Part shown: positions 20,807 to 28,527 of the stretch, in pieces
How the letters are laid out: every line of letters begins with the position of its first letter
How positions within the stretch are numbered: the stretch's first letter is position 1
NCBI GenBank assembly: GCA_900323505.1
Contig: OOIN01000031.1
Span: 1 to 64,000, forward strand
Length of the DNA stretch: 64,000 nt
Source of the DNA: Ustilago trichophora
Lineage: Eukaryota > Basidiomycota > Ustilaginomycetes > Ustilaginales > Ustilaginaceae
Direction: 5' to 3'
Position numbers and translations under genes: made by a program
Notes under the pieces: generated by a model
Databases searched by the model: none
The model's input: only the letters and a program-made list of their open reading frames with translations
What the model was told of the DNA's origin: nothing

Positions 20807-21607
20807 CTAATCTGACAGAGGGGGTGGAAGGGAGTCTGGGTCGACAGCATCGTCCTCTTCCTCTTCGACATCGGTGAATTGGACGATGGGTTGCGAGATG
20901 GAGGCTGTAGCAGGAAATTCGACAAGCCAAGCCGGTACAGTGAAGCCGTCGAAGTCGGCAATGTGAAGTCGAACGGGCGGAAAGATGCGAGGAATTCGAG
21001 GTAGTAGGTGATATCGGTGGGATGGAAGAGATCAAAGATGCCGAGGAGAAAGATTCAGTCAGCGGTCAGCCAGCGTGAGGACGTTGCTTTCGGCTGTGTT
21101 TCATACTTACACGCTCCCCGTGCACGGAATCCGACGCAGACGACATCCGAGTCTTTAAGACCAGCCTTTCGCACAGTAGCATCGGCTTGAGCGGTATCTT
21201 GATCGAGCGGCATAAAGATGACCATGCCTTCTGCTACGTCATCGCCTGTACTTCCAGCGACAAAGAGACCGATGTCTTGCTCCGCATCCATCATGCTCCA
21301 GTCTGGGTACGACTTGCCGTCTGGTTGTGTGTATTGAGGTAGAGTAGAAAGATCAGGCTGGTTGGTAGCGCGAATGGCCGAGAGAAGGTCGCCTTTGAGC
21401 CAAGACAGCGGCGTTGTGGGCTGACATGTGACGAAGAGAGTGGTTTTGTGGTATTTGAGGCGGAGCACAAGGGCATCCTTGGTCTCGGTCAAAGAGACTG
21501 GCTGTTTGGTTAGAGCAAGGCAAGGGACACGATCTGGGCATCAATCAGCATCATCCTTCACTGGATCTGAAGAGTGTGGACCTGAGGTGATTCGATCGAC
21601 CTACCAT
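20807..21607 (-). CDS. Small protein with a likely ubiquitin-like fold
   Basis: My model has three exons: 21605-21607 (ATG alone), 21111-21501 and 20807-20904, coding 163 residues. Intron 1 (21502-21604) starts GTAGGT right after the ATG and ends CTAACCAAACAG. Intron 2 (20905-21110) starts GTAAGT and ends CTACAG. All phases agree. Exon 2 alone has no ATG in frame before its protein-like part, which supports the split start. The beginning (ALVLRLKYHKTTLFVT...LKGDLLSAI) and the end of exon 2 (AGLKDSDVVCVGFR) resemble strands of ubiquitin-like domains such as Elongin-B. The C-terminus is acidic (EEEEDD). I cannot name an orthologue. The acceptor of intron 2 is far from its best branch site, so exon 3 is the least certain part. 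Confidence 0.6.
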
Positions 21608-21747
21608 GTTGAGCGCTTCTATTTCTCAGTGCTGAGAGCAGCTCGTGTAGTACGATGATGCTGATGAGCGCGCGATGCCAAACTGAGGAGCGACGAAGGC
21701 GACAAGATCAGTGGCATGCATGACAAGTGGGGCGGACCCTTGACGCG

Positions 21748-21835
21748 TGTATTTAGTCCAATTTCTAAGCGCGCGTTCCTTGCAATCAAACCACATTCCC
21801 CTTGGCCTCTAACTCGAACGCGTAATCGCACAACA
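21748..21835 (+). repeat. 5' LTR (88 bp)
   Basis: Begins TGTATTTAG, ends CACAACA and is identical to 27466-27553. At 88 bp it is unusually short for a Gypsy LTR, which leaves little room for a conventional promoter. Confidence 0.95.
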
Positions 21836-21837
21836 CT

Positions 21838-21850
21838 TGGTAGCTTCTGC
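21838..21850 (+). other. Primer binding site
   Basis: TGGTAGCTTCTGC begins two bases after the 5' LTR. TGG pairs with the CCA end of a tRNA, and TGGTAGC would match an initiator-methionine-type acceptor end. The tRNA identity is inferred from seven bases only. Confidence 0.6.
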
Positions 21851-21889
21851 AATCTCGATCACTCCTCAAAAGTATCAACACTCAACAAG

Positions 21890-22696
21890 ATGTCATTCAA
21901 TCAATCTAGTCAGGATATGATGAACATGATGCCAGTTGATGGCAGTGGTAACAATGGAGTAAGTGGTTCGATGCACAATCCCCAGTTGGGTGGTGCATCG
22001 AGGGATATGTCAACTACGAGCGAGGTCGAAGACCTTCGAAGGTTGGTTCACAGCATGATGCTGGAGATAAGCACCCTTCGAGCCTCTGCTCAACCCACTC
22101 AAGCTGGAGCCAGGCTGGTGAGTACCAGACCTGCGCTGTTCGATGGCACCGTAGAGGACAATGCGGTTCGAATGTGGATCATGCAGGTTCGAGACTGTAT
22201 CAGTCTCCTTGAACTGCAGGGATGCCTCTCGAGCGAAACCGAGAAAATCCTCTATGCAGCCAACAGCTTGACTGGCTCAGCCAAGGAAGCTTGGGCTATC
22301 GAAAGGACAAAGCTCGAAAGGACTTTCAACAATGCTGCAAGCCCTGAACTTCAAAGGAACCTTTACCAGCAACTTACCCTTGAAGGGTTCCTCGAATGGA
22401 TCAAGATGGAGTTCGAAGACATCAATGCAAAGCGAAAGCGCCAGAAGGACTATGACAACTGTGTCCAAGGCAAGAGATCAGTTGGAGAATATCTCATCGA
22501 GTTCTCTAAGTTTGCTGAACGTATCGAACCTCCCATTCCAGAAGATCTAAGGACCGAGAAGTTCAGGAGCGGCCTCAATCGAGAAGTCTTGAACAGACTC
22601 AGCCTTGTTCCTGATGAACCTCAGACACTTAGAGGTCTAGCTCGATTTGCAGACAAGATCTATAGCAGGTATCTAGAGGATCAAGCTATGGAATGA
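21890..22696 (+). CDS. gag: Retrotransposon gag (capsid)
   Basis: 268 residues from the ATG at 21890 to a TGA at 22694-22696. The N-terminus is Met/Ser/Asn-rich. From about residue 85 the fold of retrotransposon capsid proteins is visible: FDGT...VRMWIMQVRDCISLL, then LTGSAKEAW, FLEWIKMEFEDIN and a major-homology-like FRSGLNREVLNRL. It would form the virus-like particle. The frame stays open beyond the TGA as far as the zinc knuckle, so the full Gag was probably one protein. The longer reading from 21716 begins in flanking DNA upstream of the LTR and is not used. Confidence 0.88.
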   Translation: MSFNQSSQDMMNMMPVDGSGNNGVSGSMHNPQLGGASRDMSTTSEVEDLRRLVHSMMLEISTLRASAQPTQAGARLVSTRPALFDGTVEDNAVRMWIMQVRDCISLLELQGCLSSETEKILYAANSLTGSAKEAWAIERTKLERTFNNAASPELQRNLYQQLTLEGFLEWIKMEFEDINAKRKRQKDYDNCVQGKRSVGEYLIEFSKFAERIEPPIPEDLRTEKFRSGLNREVLNRLSLVPDEPQTLRGLARFADKIYSRYLEDQAME

Positions 22697-22951
22697 GCTT
22701 CGAAGCCAATGCAAGACAGGCCAAAGTCTTCGAAGAAGGGATCTTACCAAAACCAAGGGAACTCGAACCAAGGTCAATCTAATCAAAGGATGGAATTCCT
22801 CAAGAAATGTCGAAGGGAGAACAGATGTTTCAAATGTGGGCAGACTGGACATCGATCCTCTTCCTGCATAGTAACTGTACCCAACGAACGTCGATTGACT
22901 TTGATCGAAGAGTCAACCCAATCCCAGGGAAATGGTCAAGATCGAAGCTAA
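22697..22951 (+). CDS. Gag nucleocapsid part with CCHC zinc knuckle, behind an in-frame TGA
   Basis: Same frame as gag and open from directly after the TGA to TAA at 22949-22951. A basic Gln/Asn/Lys-rich segment leads to CFKCGQTGHRSSSC (22826-22867), a textbook C-X2-C-X4-H-X4-C RNA-binding knuckle. It has its own ATG at 22709. It would be made by TGA read-through, by internal initiation, or not at all if the TGA is a mutation. It overlaps the start of the pol frame. Confidence 0.8.
   Translation, partial: ASKPMQDRPKSSKKGSYQNQGNSNQGQSNQRMEFLKKCRRENRCFKCGQTGHRSSSCIVTVPNERRLTLIEESTQSQGNGQDRS
22927..22933 (+). promoter_or_regulatory. Probable -1 ribosomal frameshift site GGGAAAT
   Basis: The heptamer reads G-GGA-AAT in the gag frame, the canonical X-XXY-YYZ pattern, and slipping back one base gives GGG-AAA in the pol frame. 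It lies 15 nt upstream of the gag-frame stop TAA (22949) and inside the 22807-22951 overlap of the two frames. I did not establish a downstream pseudoknot. Confidence 0.7.
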
Positions 22952-25900
22952 GTCAGGGGACTATCGATCATAACATGTCTCCTGACAAAGCTACATCCAA
23001 TTCAATGGATGAGGATTTGGCACGAAGGGTCGAACACTTGAATCTAGGAACTAATCAAGAAAATCCTGGCGATTTCTGCTTGATCGAACTGAAAATCAAA
23101 GTCGAAGGTCGCTACTTCATGGCTTTGATCGATACAGGTGCTTCGAGAACCTTCGTTTCAAGATCTATGGTGGACAAGTGTCAACTCCAGGTGGATAAAG
23201 ACAGTCCAGAAACACAGAAACAGGTTAAGCTAGCGGACGGTTCAGCTCTTGGAGTCGAAGGAACTGCGCAGCTTCGAATAGAGCTAGATGGCTTCGAATA
23301 TCCAGGGACAGCTTTGGTGTTGAATATGCCTCAACACGATGTTATCTTGGGGATCGAGTGGCTTAGACAGCATAGAGCCAACTTAGATTTCCCATCGAAC
23401 ATCATAAGTTTCCACTCAAAGGAGGGATCATTCAAGCATGCTCTAATGGGCAGGCGATCAGATCGAGTCTTGCAATTAGATTGCTTAGACCCGGATCGGC
23501 CCTTAGATCTCCTAAATCATAAGGAGATGAACTCGGTCTTCAAGACAGAGGGACACTGTTTCCTCTTAATGATGCGAGAAGAGCTCGATCTGAACTTAGA
23601 TGGGTATCGTACCCAAGTTGCAGATCAAGGCTTAAGAAAAATCCTCGATAGGCATAAAGGGGTGTTTAGAACAGACATACCCCAGGATGAGAGGATCGAG
23701 TCTATACCGATGCTTCGACAACTACAGGACAGCATCATCTGCACAGGAGAGGAAGGACCTAAAAACATTCGAGCATACAATTTGACAGCAAGTCAGCTTC
23801 GAGAGCAAGAAGAACAGGTTAGAGCACTTCTGGATCGAGGTATGATCCAAGAAAGCTCGAGCCCATGGGGTTTCCCTGTTATCTTTGTTCCTAAGAAGGA
23901 TGGGGGATGGCGCATGTGCATCGATTATCGAGCACTCAATGCCATAACTGCAACAAATGGTTACCCATTGCCTGTTATCCAACAGTGCCTCGATCAGCTA
24001 GGTCAAGCTCAATGGTTCTCGAAGATAGACCTAACCTCAGGATACTGGCAGATTAGACTCAAACCGGAAGACGTATCGAAAACGGCCTTTAATACTCGAA
24101 TAGGGAAGTTCGAATTCTTGGTCATGCCATTTGGACTCAAGAATGCCCCTTCGGTTTTCCAGACACTGGTCAATCGAGTACTTCGACCTTACCTAGACAA
24201 ATTTGTCATTGTCTACCTAGATGATATCTTGATCTACTCGAATACACTGGATGAACATCGAGAACATGTGTCAAGGATACTGGAGATCCTCGAACAACAT
24301 CGACTCTTTGCAAAACCATCAAAGTGCATCTTCGGGACTACTTCGATCGAGTTTTGCGGTCATCTAGTAGGACAAGGGAACATCAAACCCCTAGAAGACA
24401 AGGTGAAGTTAATTCGAGACTGGCCTAGACCAACATCGATACATGACCTGAGATCTTTCTTAGGATTGTGCTCGTATTATCGAAGATATGCCAAAGGGTT
24501 TGCTTCGATTACAGCACCACTCTTTGATCTCCTCAAGGTCGAAAAAGGGAGCGGCTTAGATATCTCATCGAAGAACAGCAGAAAAGTTCCGGTCATCTGG
24601 AATGATCGAGCTGATCTAGCCTTTAGAAAGATCAAAGGCCTACTCTGTTCAGCACCAATCCTTCGACAACCCAATCCGGATTCGAAGTACACCATCAAAA
24701 CGGATGCCTCTGACTGGGCTATTGGGTGTGTGCTGTTACAAGAGGATCGATCTACTGGCAAGATGCACCCAGTTGCATTCGATGGTCGAAAGATGTCCGA
24801 AGCAGAGCTCAAGTATCCAGTTCATGAAAAGGAGCTGTTGGCCATTCGACATGCCCTTCGAACTTGGAGACATTATATACTGAATGGTTGCAAGATTACC
24901 ATTCTCACTGATCATCAAAGCCTAGCCCAGATACCAAAGACCAAGATTGCTTCAAAGAGGTTAGAGAGATGGATTGCGGAGTTCGGAGAATACGATCTAG
25001 ACATAAAGTATCGAGCAGGGGAGGAAAACACAGTTGCTGATGCAATTTCCCGTCGAACAGACTTTTTGATGTCTCTAACTGCCGAACCAGATCATCTCGA
25101 GGACATCAAAGCATATCTAAGGGATGGAGAGATACCTCCAGGGCCCGAACGGTCATTAGTGCTTGAGGAAGCAGGACACTGGAGGCTTGATGCTGATGAT
25201 CAATTGACTCGCATTCTCGAAGATGGCGCTCAAGCACCATACCTGGAACCGATGCATCGATCGCATTTTCTGGATAAAATGCATCAATCCTATGGACATC
25301 TAGGAGCAGCTGGACTGCAAAACCTAGTTCGAACCCGCGCATACTGGCCTCAAATGCAAACAGACTTATCGAAGTTCTGTCGAACATGCCCAGCATGCCA
25401 GGTATCTCAGGGATCACGCTCGAACCAGGATCGAGAATTGGCACAAGTCATGGCAAGTTCAACCATCCAACCTTTTGAAAGGTGGGGGATCGATTTCATT
25501 GGACAACTACCGAAGACAGCCGATGGTAACCAATGGATTCTAACAGCAATCGATTATGCAACTGGCTGGCCCATTGCAAAAGCTCTACCAGATGCAAAAG
25601 CCTGGAGAGTAGCCGACTTCATCTACGAAGAGATCGTACTCAACTTTGGAGCACCGAAGGAGATTCTAAGCGATAATGGTTCTAACTTCCTGGCCGAAGT
25701 GGTCGAACACTTGCTTAGAACCATCAAGACGCGGCATCGATTAGCTACAGCATACCACCCAAGGACAAATGGGAAGGTTGAAGCCCTAAATGGAATGATT
25801 GGAAGGATGCTGACACGTTCGATGGTAGGGAAGAGCACGAGGCTATGGGATCAGTATCTAGCCAATGCTATCTTTGCCTGCAGGGTTCGAAGGTCAGTTG

Positions 25901-26661
25901 CTACAAATCAAAGTCCATTCTTCCTAACCTATGGCATCGAGCCTAGGTTACCGACAGACGAACTGCAGCCTAGAGTCATTAATGGACGGATCGAAGACCC
26001 AACAACTCGATTGCCCAACCTCAGGACTCAAAGACATAAGGCAGTTCAAGCAGCTTACAATCGAGCAGTTAGAGCCAAGACTCTGCATGACGAGAAGGTG
26101 AAACTGCATAAGCTGGAGATCGGAGACTGGGTTCTGATTCGACATCAGAATCCATTGAAGTTCGAAGCAAAATGGTTTGGACCCTATCAAATCATGGCTA
26201 AACAGGCTTTAGGTACATACAGCCTGGCTTCGAGTAGTGGTCAGACACTTCGAGCGCTAGTACATGGTAATCGGTTGCTCAAAGCATACCCTCGAGATAA
26301 CCTAGTAGAGGACTTCTGGAACAAACCAGCATTCCAGAGATTCTTTCGAAGTCTTCGAGCAGTCAATCCTGATGTAGCAGGCCTAGATCAGGAGGACTTG
26401 CATCAAGATATAGAACGGTCAGTTCGAGAGGAGTATGAGGATGAGAACCAACAGGCTCGAAGGGGACCAGACCCAACTACAGGGGAGTTGCAGGCACAAC
26501 AGCAGCAACATACCCTGGAAGCACATTCAGAGGTGGACCGAACACAGTTGCAGGCCATCGATGGACAGGGAAGTGACCTGGTTCCATTAGAGGAGGATCC
26601 CTCGAGGCCACATGAGGAGCTCGAAGAGTTAGAGCAGTCACAGGTTGACTCTCAACTCTAG
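22930..26661 (+). CDS. pol: Retrotransposon pol polyprotein (protease, RT, RNase H, integrase)
   Basis: Open from 22807 (ATG) in the -1 frame relative to gag; the translated part probably starts at the slip site. Numbering from the ATG at 22807: aspartic protease LIDTGAS with catalytic Asp109; reverse transcriptase with YLDD (470-473) preceded by VMPFGLKNAPSVFQ; RNase H TDASDWAIG from Asp633; an HHCC zinc-binding region from about His817 to CRTCPACQ; the integrase core with Asp896, Asp956 and Glu992 (35 residues between the last two, as expected for DD35E); and a C-terminal GPY/F-like part (KWFGPYQIM). No chromodomain follows; the tail is Glu/Gln-rich. All catalytic residues are present and no stop or frameshift interrupts the frame. 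Confidence 0.93.
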   Translation, partial: KWSRSKLSQGTIDHNMSPDKATSNSMDEDLARRVEHLNLGTNQENPGDFCLIELKIKVEGRYFMALIDTGASRTFVSRSMVDKCQLQVDKDSPETQKQVKLADGSALGVEGTAQLRIELDGFEYPGTALVLNMPQHDVILGIEWLRQHRANLDFPSNIISFHSKEGSFKHALMGRRSDRVLQLDCLDPDRPLDLLNHKEMNSVFKTEGHCFLLMMREELDLNLDGYRTQVADQGLRKILDRHKGVFRTDIPQDERIESIPMLRQLQDSIICTGEEGPKNIRAYNLTASQLREQEEQVRALLDRGMIQESSSPWGFPVIFVPKKDGGWRMCIDYRALNAITATNGYPLPVIQQCLDQLGQAQWFSKIDLTSGYWQIRLKPEDVSKTAFNTRIGKFEFLVMPFGLKNAPSVFQTLVNRVLRPYLDKFVIVYLDDILIYSNTLDEHREHVSRILEILEQHRLFAKPSKCIFGTTSIEFCGHLVGQGNIKPLEDKVKLIRDWPRPTSIHDLRSFLGLCSYYRRYAKGFASITAPLFDLLKVEKGSGLDISSKNSRKVPVIWNDRADLAFRKIKGLLCSAPILRQPNPDSKYTIKTDASDWAIGCVLLQEDRSTGKMHPVAFDGRKMSEAELKYPVHEKELLAIRHALRTWRHYILNGCKITILTDHQSLAQIPKTKIASKRLERWIAEFGEYDLDIKYRAGEENTVADAISRRTDFLMSLTAEPDHLEDIKAYLRDGEIPPGPERSLVLEEAGHWRLDADDQLTRILEDGAQAPYLEPMHRSHFLDKMHQSYGHLGAAGLQNLVRTRAYWPQMQTDLSKFCRTCPACQVSQGSRSNQDRELAQVMASSTIQPFERWGIDFIGQLPKTADGNQWILTAIDYATGWPIAKALPDAKAWRVADFIYEEIVLNFGAPKEILSDNGSNFLAEVVEHLLRTIKTRHRLATAYHPRTNGKVEALNGMIGRMLTRSMVGKSTRLWDQYLANAIFACRVRRSVATNQSPFFLTYGIEPRLPTDELQPRVINGRIEDPTTRLPNLRTQRHKAVQAAYNRAVRAKTLHDEKVKLHKLEIGDWVLIRHQNPLKFEAKWFGPYQIMAKQALGTYSLASSSGQTLRALVHGNRLLKAYPRDNLVEDFWNKPAFQRFFRSLRAVNPDVAGLDQEDLHQDIERSVREEYEDENQQARRGPDPTTGELQAQQQQHTLEAHSEVDRTQLQAIDGQGSDLVPLEEDPSRPHEELEELEQSQVDSQL

Positions 26662-26737
26662 AGAGTTTCGAGTCTCTTCGAGAGACTGGCACATGGGTTC
26701 GATTACATTCGATGTGCAACTAAATACAGGTAAGTGA

Positions 26738-27391
26738 TTAGAGCTCAGGCACCTCACCTTCGAGCTCATTGGCAGCTCGAAGGCCCTTGAAGTGCTTGAT
26801 CCAGAGAGCTCGAGTCTCTTTGATAGCCTTGATGTCTTGATCGAATTCTTTGATCCTAGCTCGAATAGCTTCGAGGTTGTCTTTGGCTCGATCATTCACT
26901 TCGATGGGAGGGGGAGCATCGATCGAAGCATGCTTGCGCTTCGAAGGGTTCGATGTCTTCGAGCCAGTACCTTTGAAGGTGGTTTGAGCTGGAACCCAAG
27001 GTTCGATGAGGGTCGTAGCAGTTCCAACAGGTCGATTGGGGTTCGAAGCAGCTCGACGCTGGAGGTAAAGAGTTCGAGTGTGTTCGAGCTTGAAGGCAGG
27101 GATTTGGTCATTAACATTGCAGTTGACTGTCTGCTGTCTGCAGTAGGTGCATTTGTTCGAGCCGGGTTCGAGCTTGCATCGAAGAGGCTGGGCCTTGCAG
27201 TTGAAGCAGACCAGAGTAGCTGGAATTTCCTGATTTTCTTGATTTTCCTGATTTTCCTGATTTTCCTGATTTTCCTGATTTTCCTCCTGGGGACCCGGAA
27301 TGGGATTTTCGGAATTTTCGCAATTTTCGGTGTTAGACCTAATGGTGACGCGTTTTTTTGCGCGCATGTTGTTAGATTGCGGAGGAGCCAT
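26738..27391 (-). CDS. Antisense ORF inside the retrotransposon encoding a Zn2Cys6-type protein
   Basis: A 217-codon frame runs against pol between the end of pol and the 3' LTR; the ATG is at 27391. Residues 35-55 are an ENQ tandem repeat. They are followed by six cysteines (62, 65, 72, 81, 84 and 91) spaced C-X2-C-X6-C-X8-C-X2-C-X6-C, which fits the consensus of fungal Zn(II)2Cys6 clusters. Next come a basic stretch (SKRKHAS) and a C-terminal helix rich in charged residues (about 165-205) that could dimerise. The arrangement resembles a small DNA- or RNA-binding protein. Its 5' end faces the 3' LTR, which may supply the promoter. I know of no standard Gypsy gene like it. It could be a captured host gene or a regulatory protein of the element. 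Some Zn-cluster residues usual in transcription factors (the basic RxKxK loop) are weak. Confidence 0.65.
   Translation of the reverse strand: MAPPQSNNMRAKKRVTIRSNTENCENSENPIPGPQEENQENQENQENQENQENQEIPATLVCFNCKAQPLRCKLEPGSNKCTYCRQQTVNCNVNDQIPAFKLEHTRTLYLQRRAASNPNRPVGTATTLIEPWVPAQTTFKGTGSKTSNPSKRKHASIDAPPPIEVNDRAKDNLEAIRARIKEFDQDIKAIKETRALWIKHFKGLRAANELEGEVPEL
27225..27290. repeat. Minisatellite of a 9-bp unit (ATTTTCCTG)
   Basis: About six to seven 9-base units, one with a T for C change. In the antisense ORF they encode the Glu-Asn-Gln repeat. Because the unit is three codons long, length change keeps the frame. Confidence 0.9.
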
Positions 27392-27451
27392 TTTTTCGAA
27401 TTGGAATTCCTTAGAGCTGGTTAGATGGTGGTTAGAAGGATAGTTACACTT

Positions 27452-27465
27452 TAAGGAGAGGAGGG
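27452..27465 (+). other. Polypurine tract
   Basis: AAGGAGAGGAGGG lies directly before the 3' LTR, the usual site where plus-strand DNA synthesis is primed. Confidence 0.85.
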
Positions 27466-27553
27466 TGTATTTAGTCCAATTTCTAAGCGCGCGTTCCTTG
27501 CAATCAAACCACATTCCCCTTGGCCTCTAACTCGAACGCGTAATCGCACAACA
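27466..27553 (+). repeat. 3' LTR (88 bp)
   Basis: Identical to 21748-21835. It is followed by CGCG, which matches the four bases before the 5' LTR. Confidence 0.95.
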
Positions 27554-27557
27554 CGCG

Positions 27558-28527
27558 AGGAAAATACTCCCACAGATTTGTGACTAGCCATCGCTCTGAC
27601 ACTGCGCTCTGCTTTTTTGGAGAGCGGTAGTGGCGGTTGGCGCGGTTGAATTTCCCCGGTCTGTGCGTGTGTGGAGTCAAGTTTCGCTAGAGCAGCTGCA
27701 ACCCGTAGCACCCGACGCGCAATGGCAGACACGGAGAGCAATGCAACTTTTGAGCTGTCGTGCAGCAAAGAGGTCAAGATATTTTGCTTTTTCCAGGCTT
27801 GAGATTGGCCGTCTGGGCTTCGAGTCGTATCAGAGTCCCATCGGAACTCGAACAGGATTGATAGCCGTTCTAGTGGTGGCACGAATTGGACAGCATCTGC
27901 AAAGGCGACTGTAATGGGGACTGCACTGATGCTGAAAGTTGACTACTCTGATGCTTCTTGGTGATAGATTGTGGTCACGATGTCCATCTCGGCACAACCC
28001 GAACCCTGACTCACTTTGGTCAGGCTTGCGCGCTCGTCTGTTTCTGACATTCGGTCCCATATATAGACGAAGTTGGCCCGTCCTTGCCTCCGATTCGATC
28101 CTTTTTACCATCACTGTCCGCTTCCGTTCCAGTATCCGCTTCAGTAGCGATCCCATCCGCATTCCCTGAGGTAAGTTGACTTGCCCAATCTGTGCTCAAA
28201 AGTCGCAGATATACATGCCACGACGTCGCTTTGGTTCAATTTCTTCTTATGGTGGAGACAGAATCTTTCAAATGGCACGCGAGCAAAGTGGCGGTCATGG
28301 CGCCTCCACCTCAGGATGACAACGCCCATGCTGAATCACTCGCACTCCAAGCACAAAACGCACAGACGTGACTGCATCGACTTTCTCAACTATGACGATC
28401 TTCTCTTCCATTCTTTCTATCAACGCACTTTGCTGACACTTTCACTGCTTCACATTCGGCTCACATCGCTTCTCACATCTTTTTCGTATCACCGACGATC
28501 CTGCTTGTCGACACCAGCCTACATAGC
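27558..28527. promoter_or_regulatory. Upstream region of the dehydrogenase gene, with TATA box and possible leader intron
   Basis: No convincing gene lies in these 970 bases. TATATA at 28060-28065 is a likely core promoter for the gene at 28528. A strong donor GAG|GTAAGT at 28171 and an acceptor TACATAG at 28525-28526, one base before the ATG, could mark a 356-nt intron in the 5' leader. Pyrimidine-rich sequence precedes the ATG. The leader intron is inference. Confidence 0.4.

Larger units (their letters stand above)
21744..27557 (+). mobile_element. Ty3/Gypsy LTR retrotransposon, nearly intact
   Basis: The element lies between two identical 88-bp LTRs (21748-21835 and 27466-27553) flanked by CGCG on both sides (21744-21747 and 27554-27557), a 4-bp target-site duplication. 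The order is LTR, primer site, gag, zinc knuckle, -1 frameshift, pol (protease, reverse transcriptase, RNase H, integrase), antisense ORF, polypurine tract, LTR. The RT-before-integrase order places it in Ty3/Gypsy (Metaviridae). No LTR mismatch is visible, so insertion is probably recent. One TGA inside gag is the only visible lesion. It sits in the upstream region shared by the small minus-strand gene at 20.8-21.6 kb and the dehydrogenase gene at 28.5 kb. Confidence 0.95.

Noticed and set aside
21716..21889. Gag starting at the ATG 21716
   Set aside because: That ATG lies in host DNA before the 5' LTR. The ATG at 21890, after the LTR and primer site, is the natural start.
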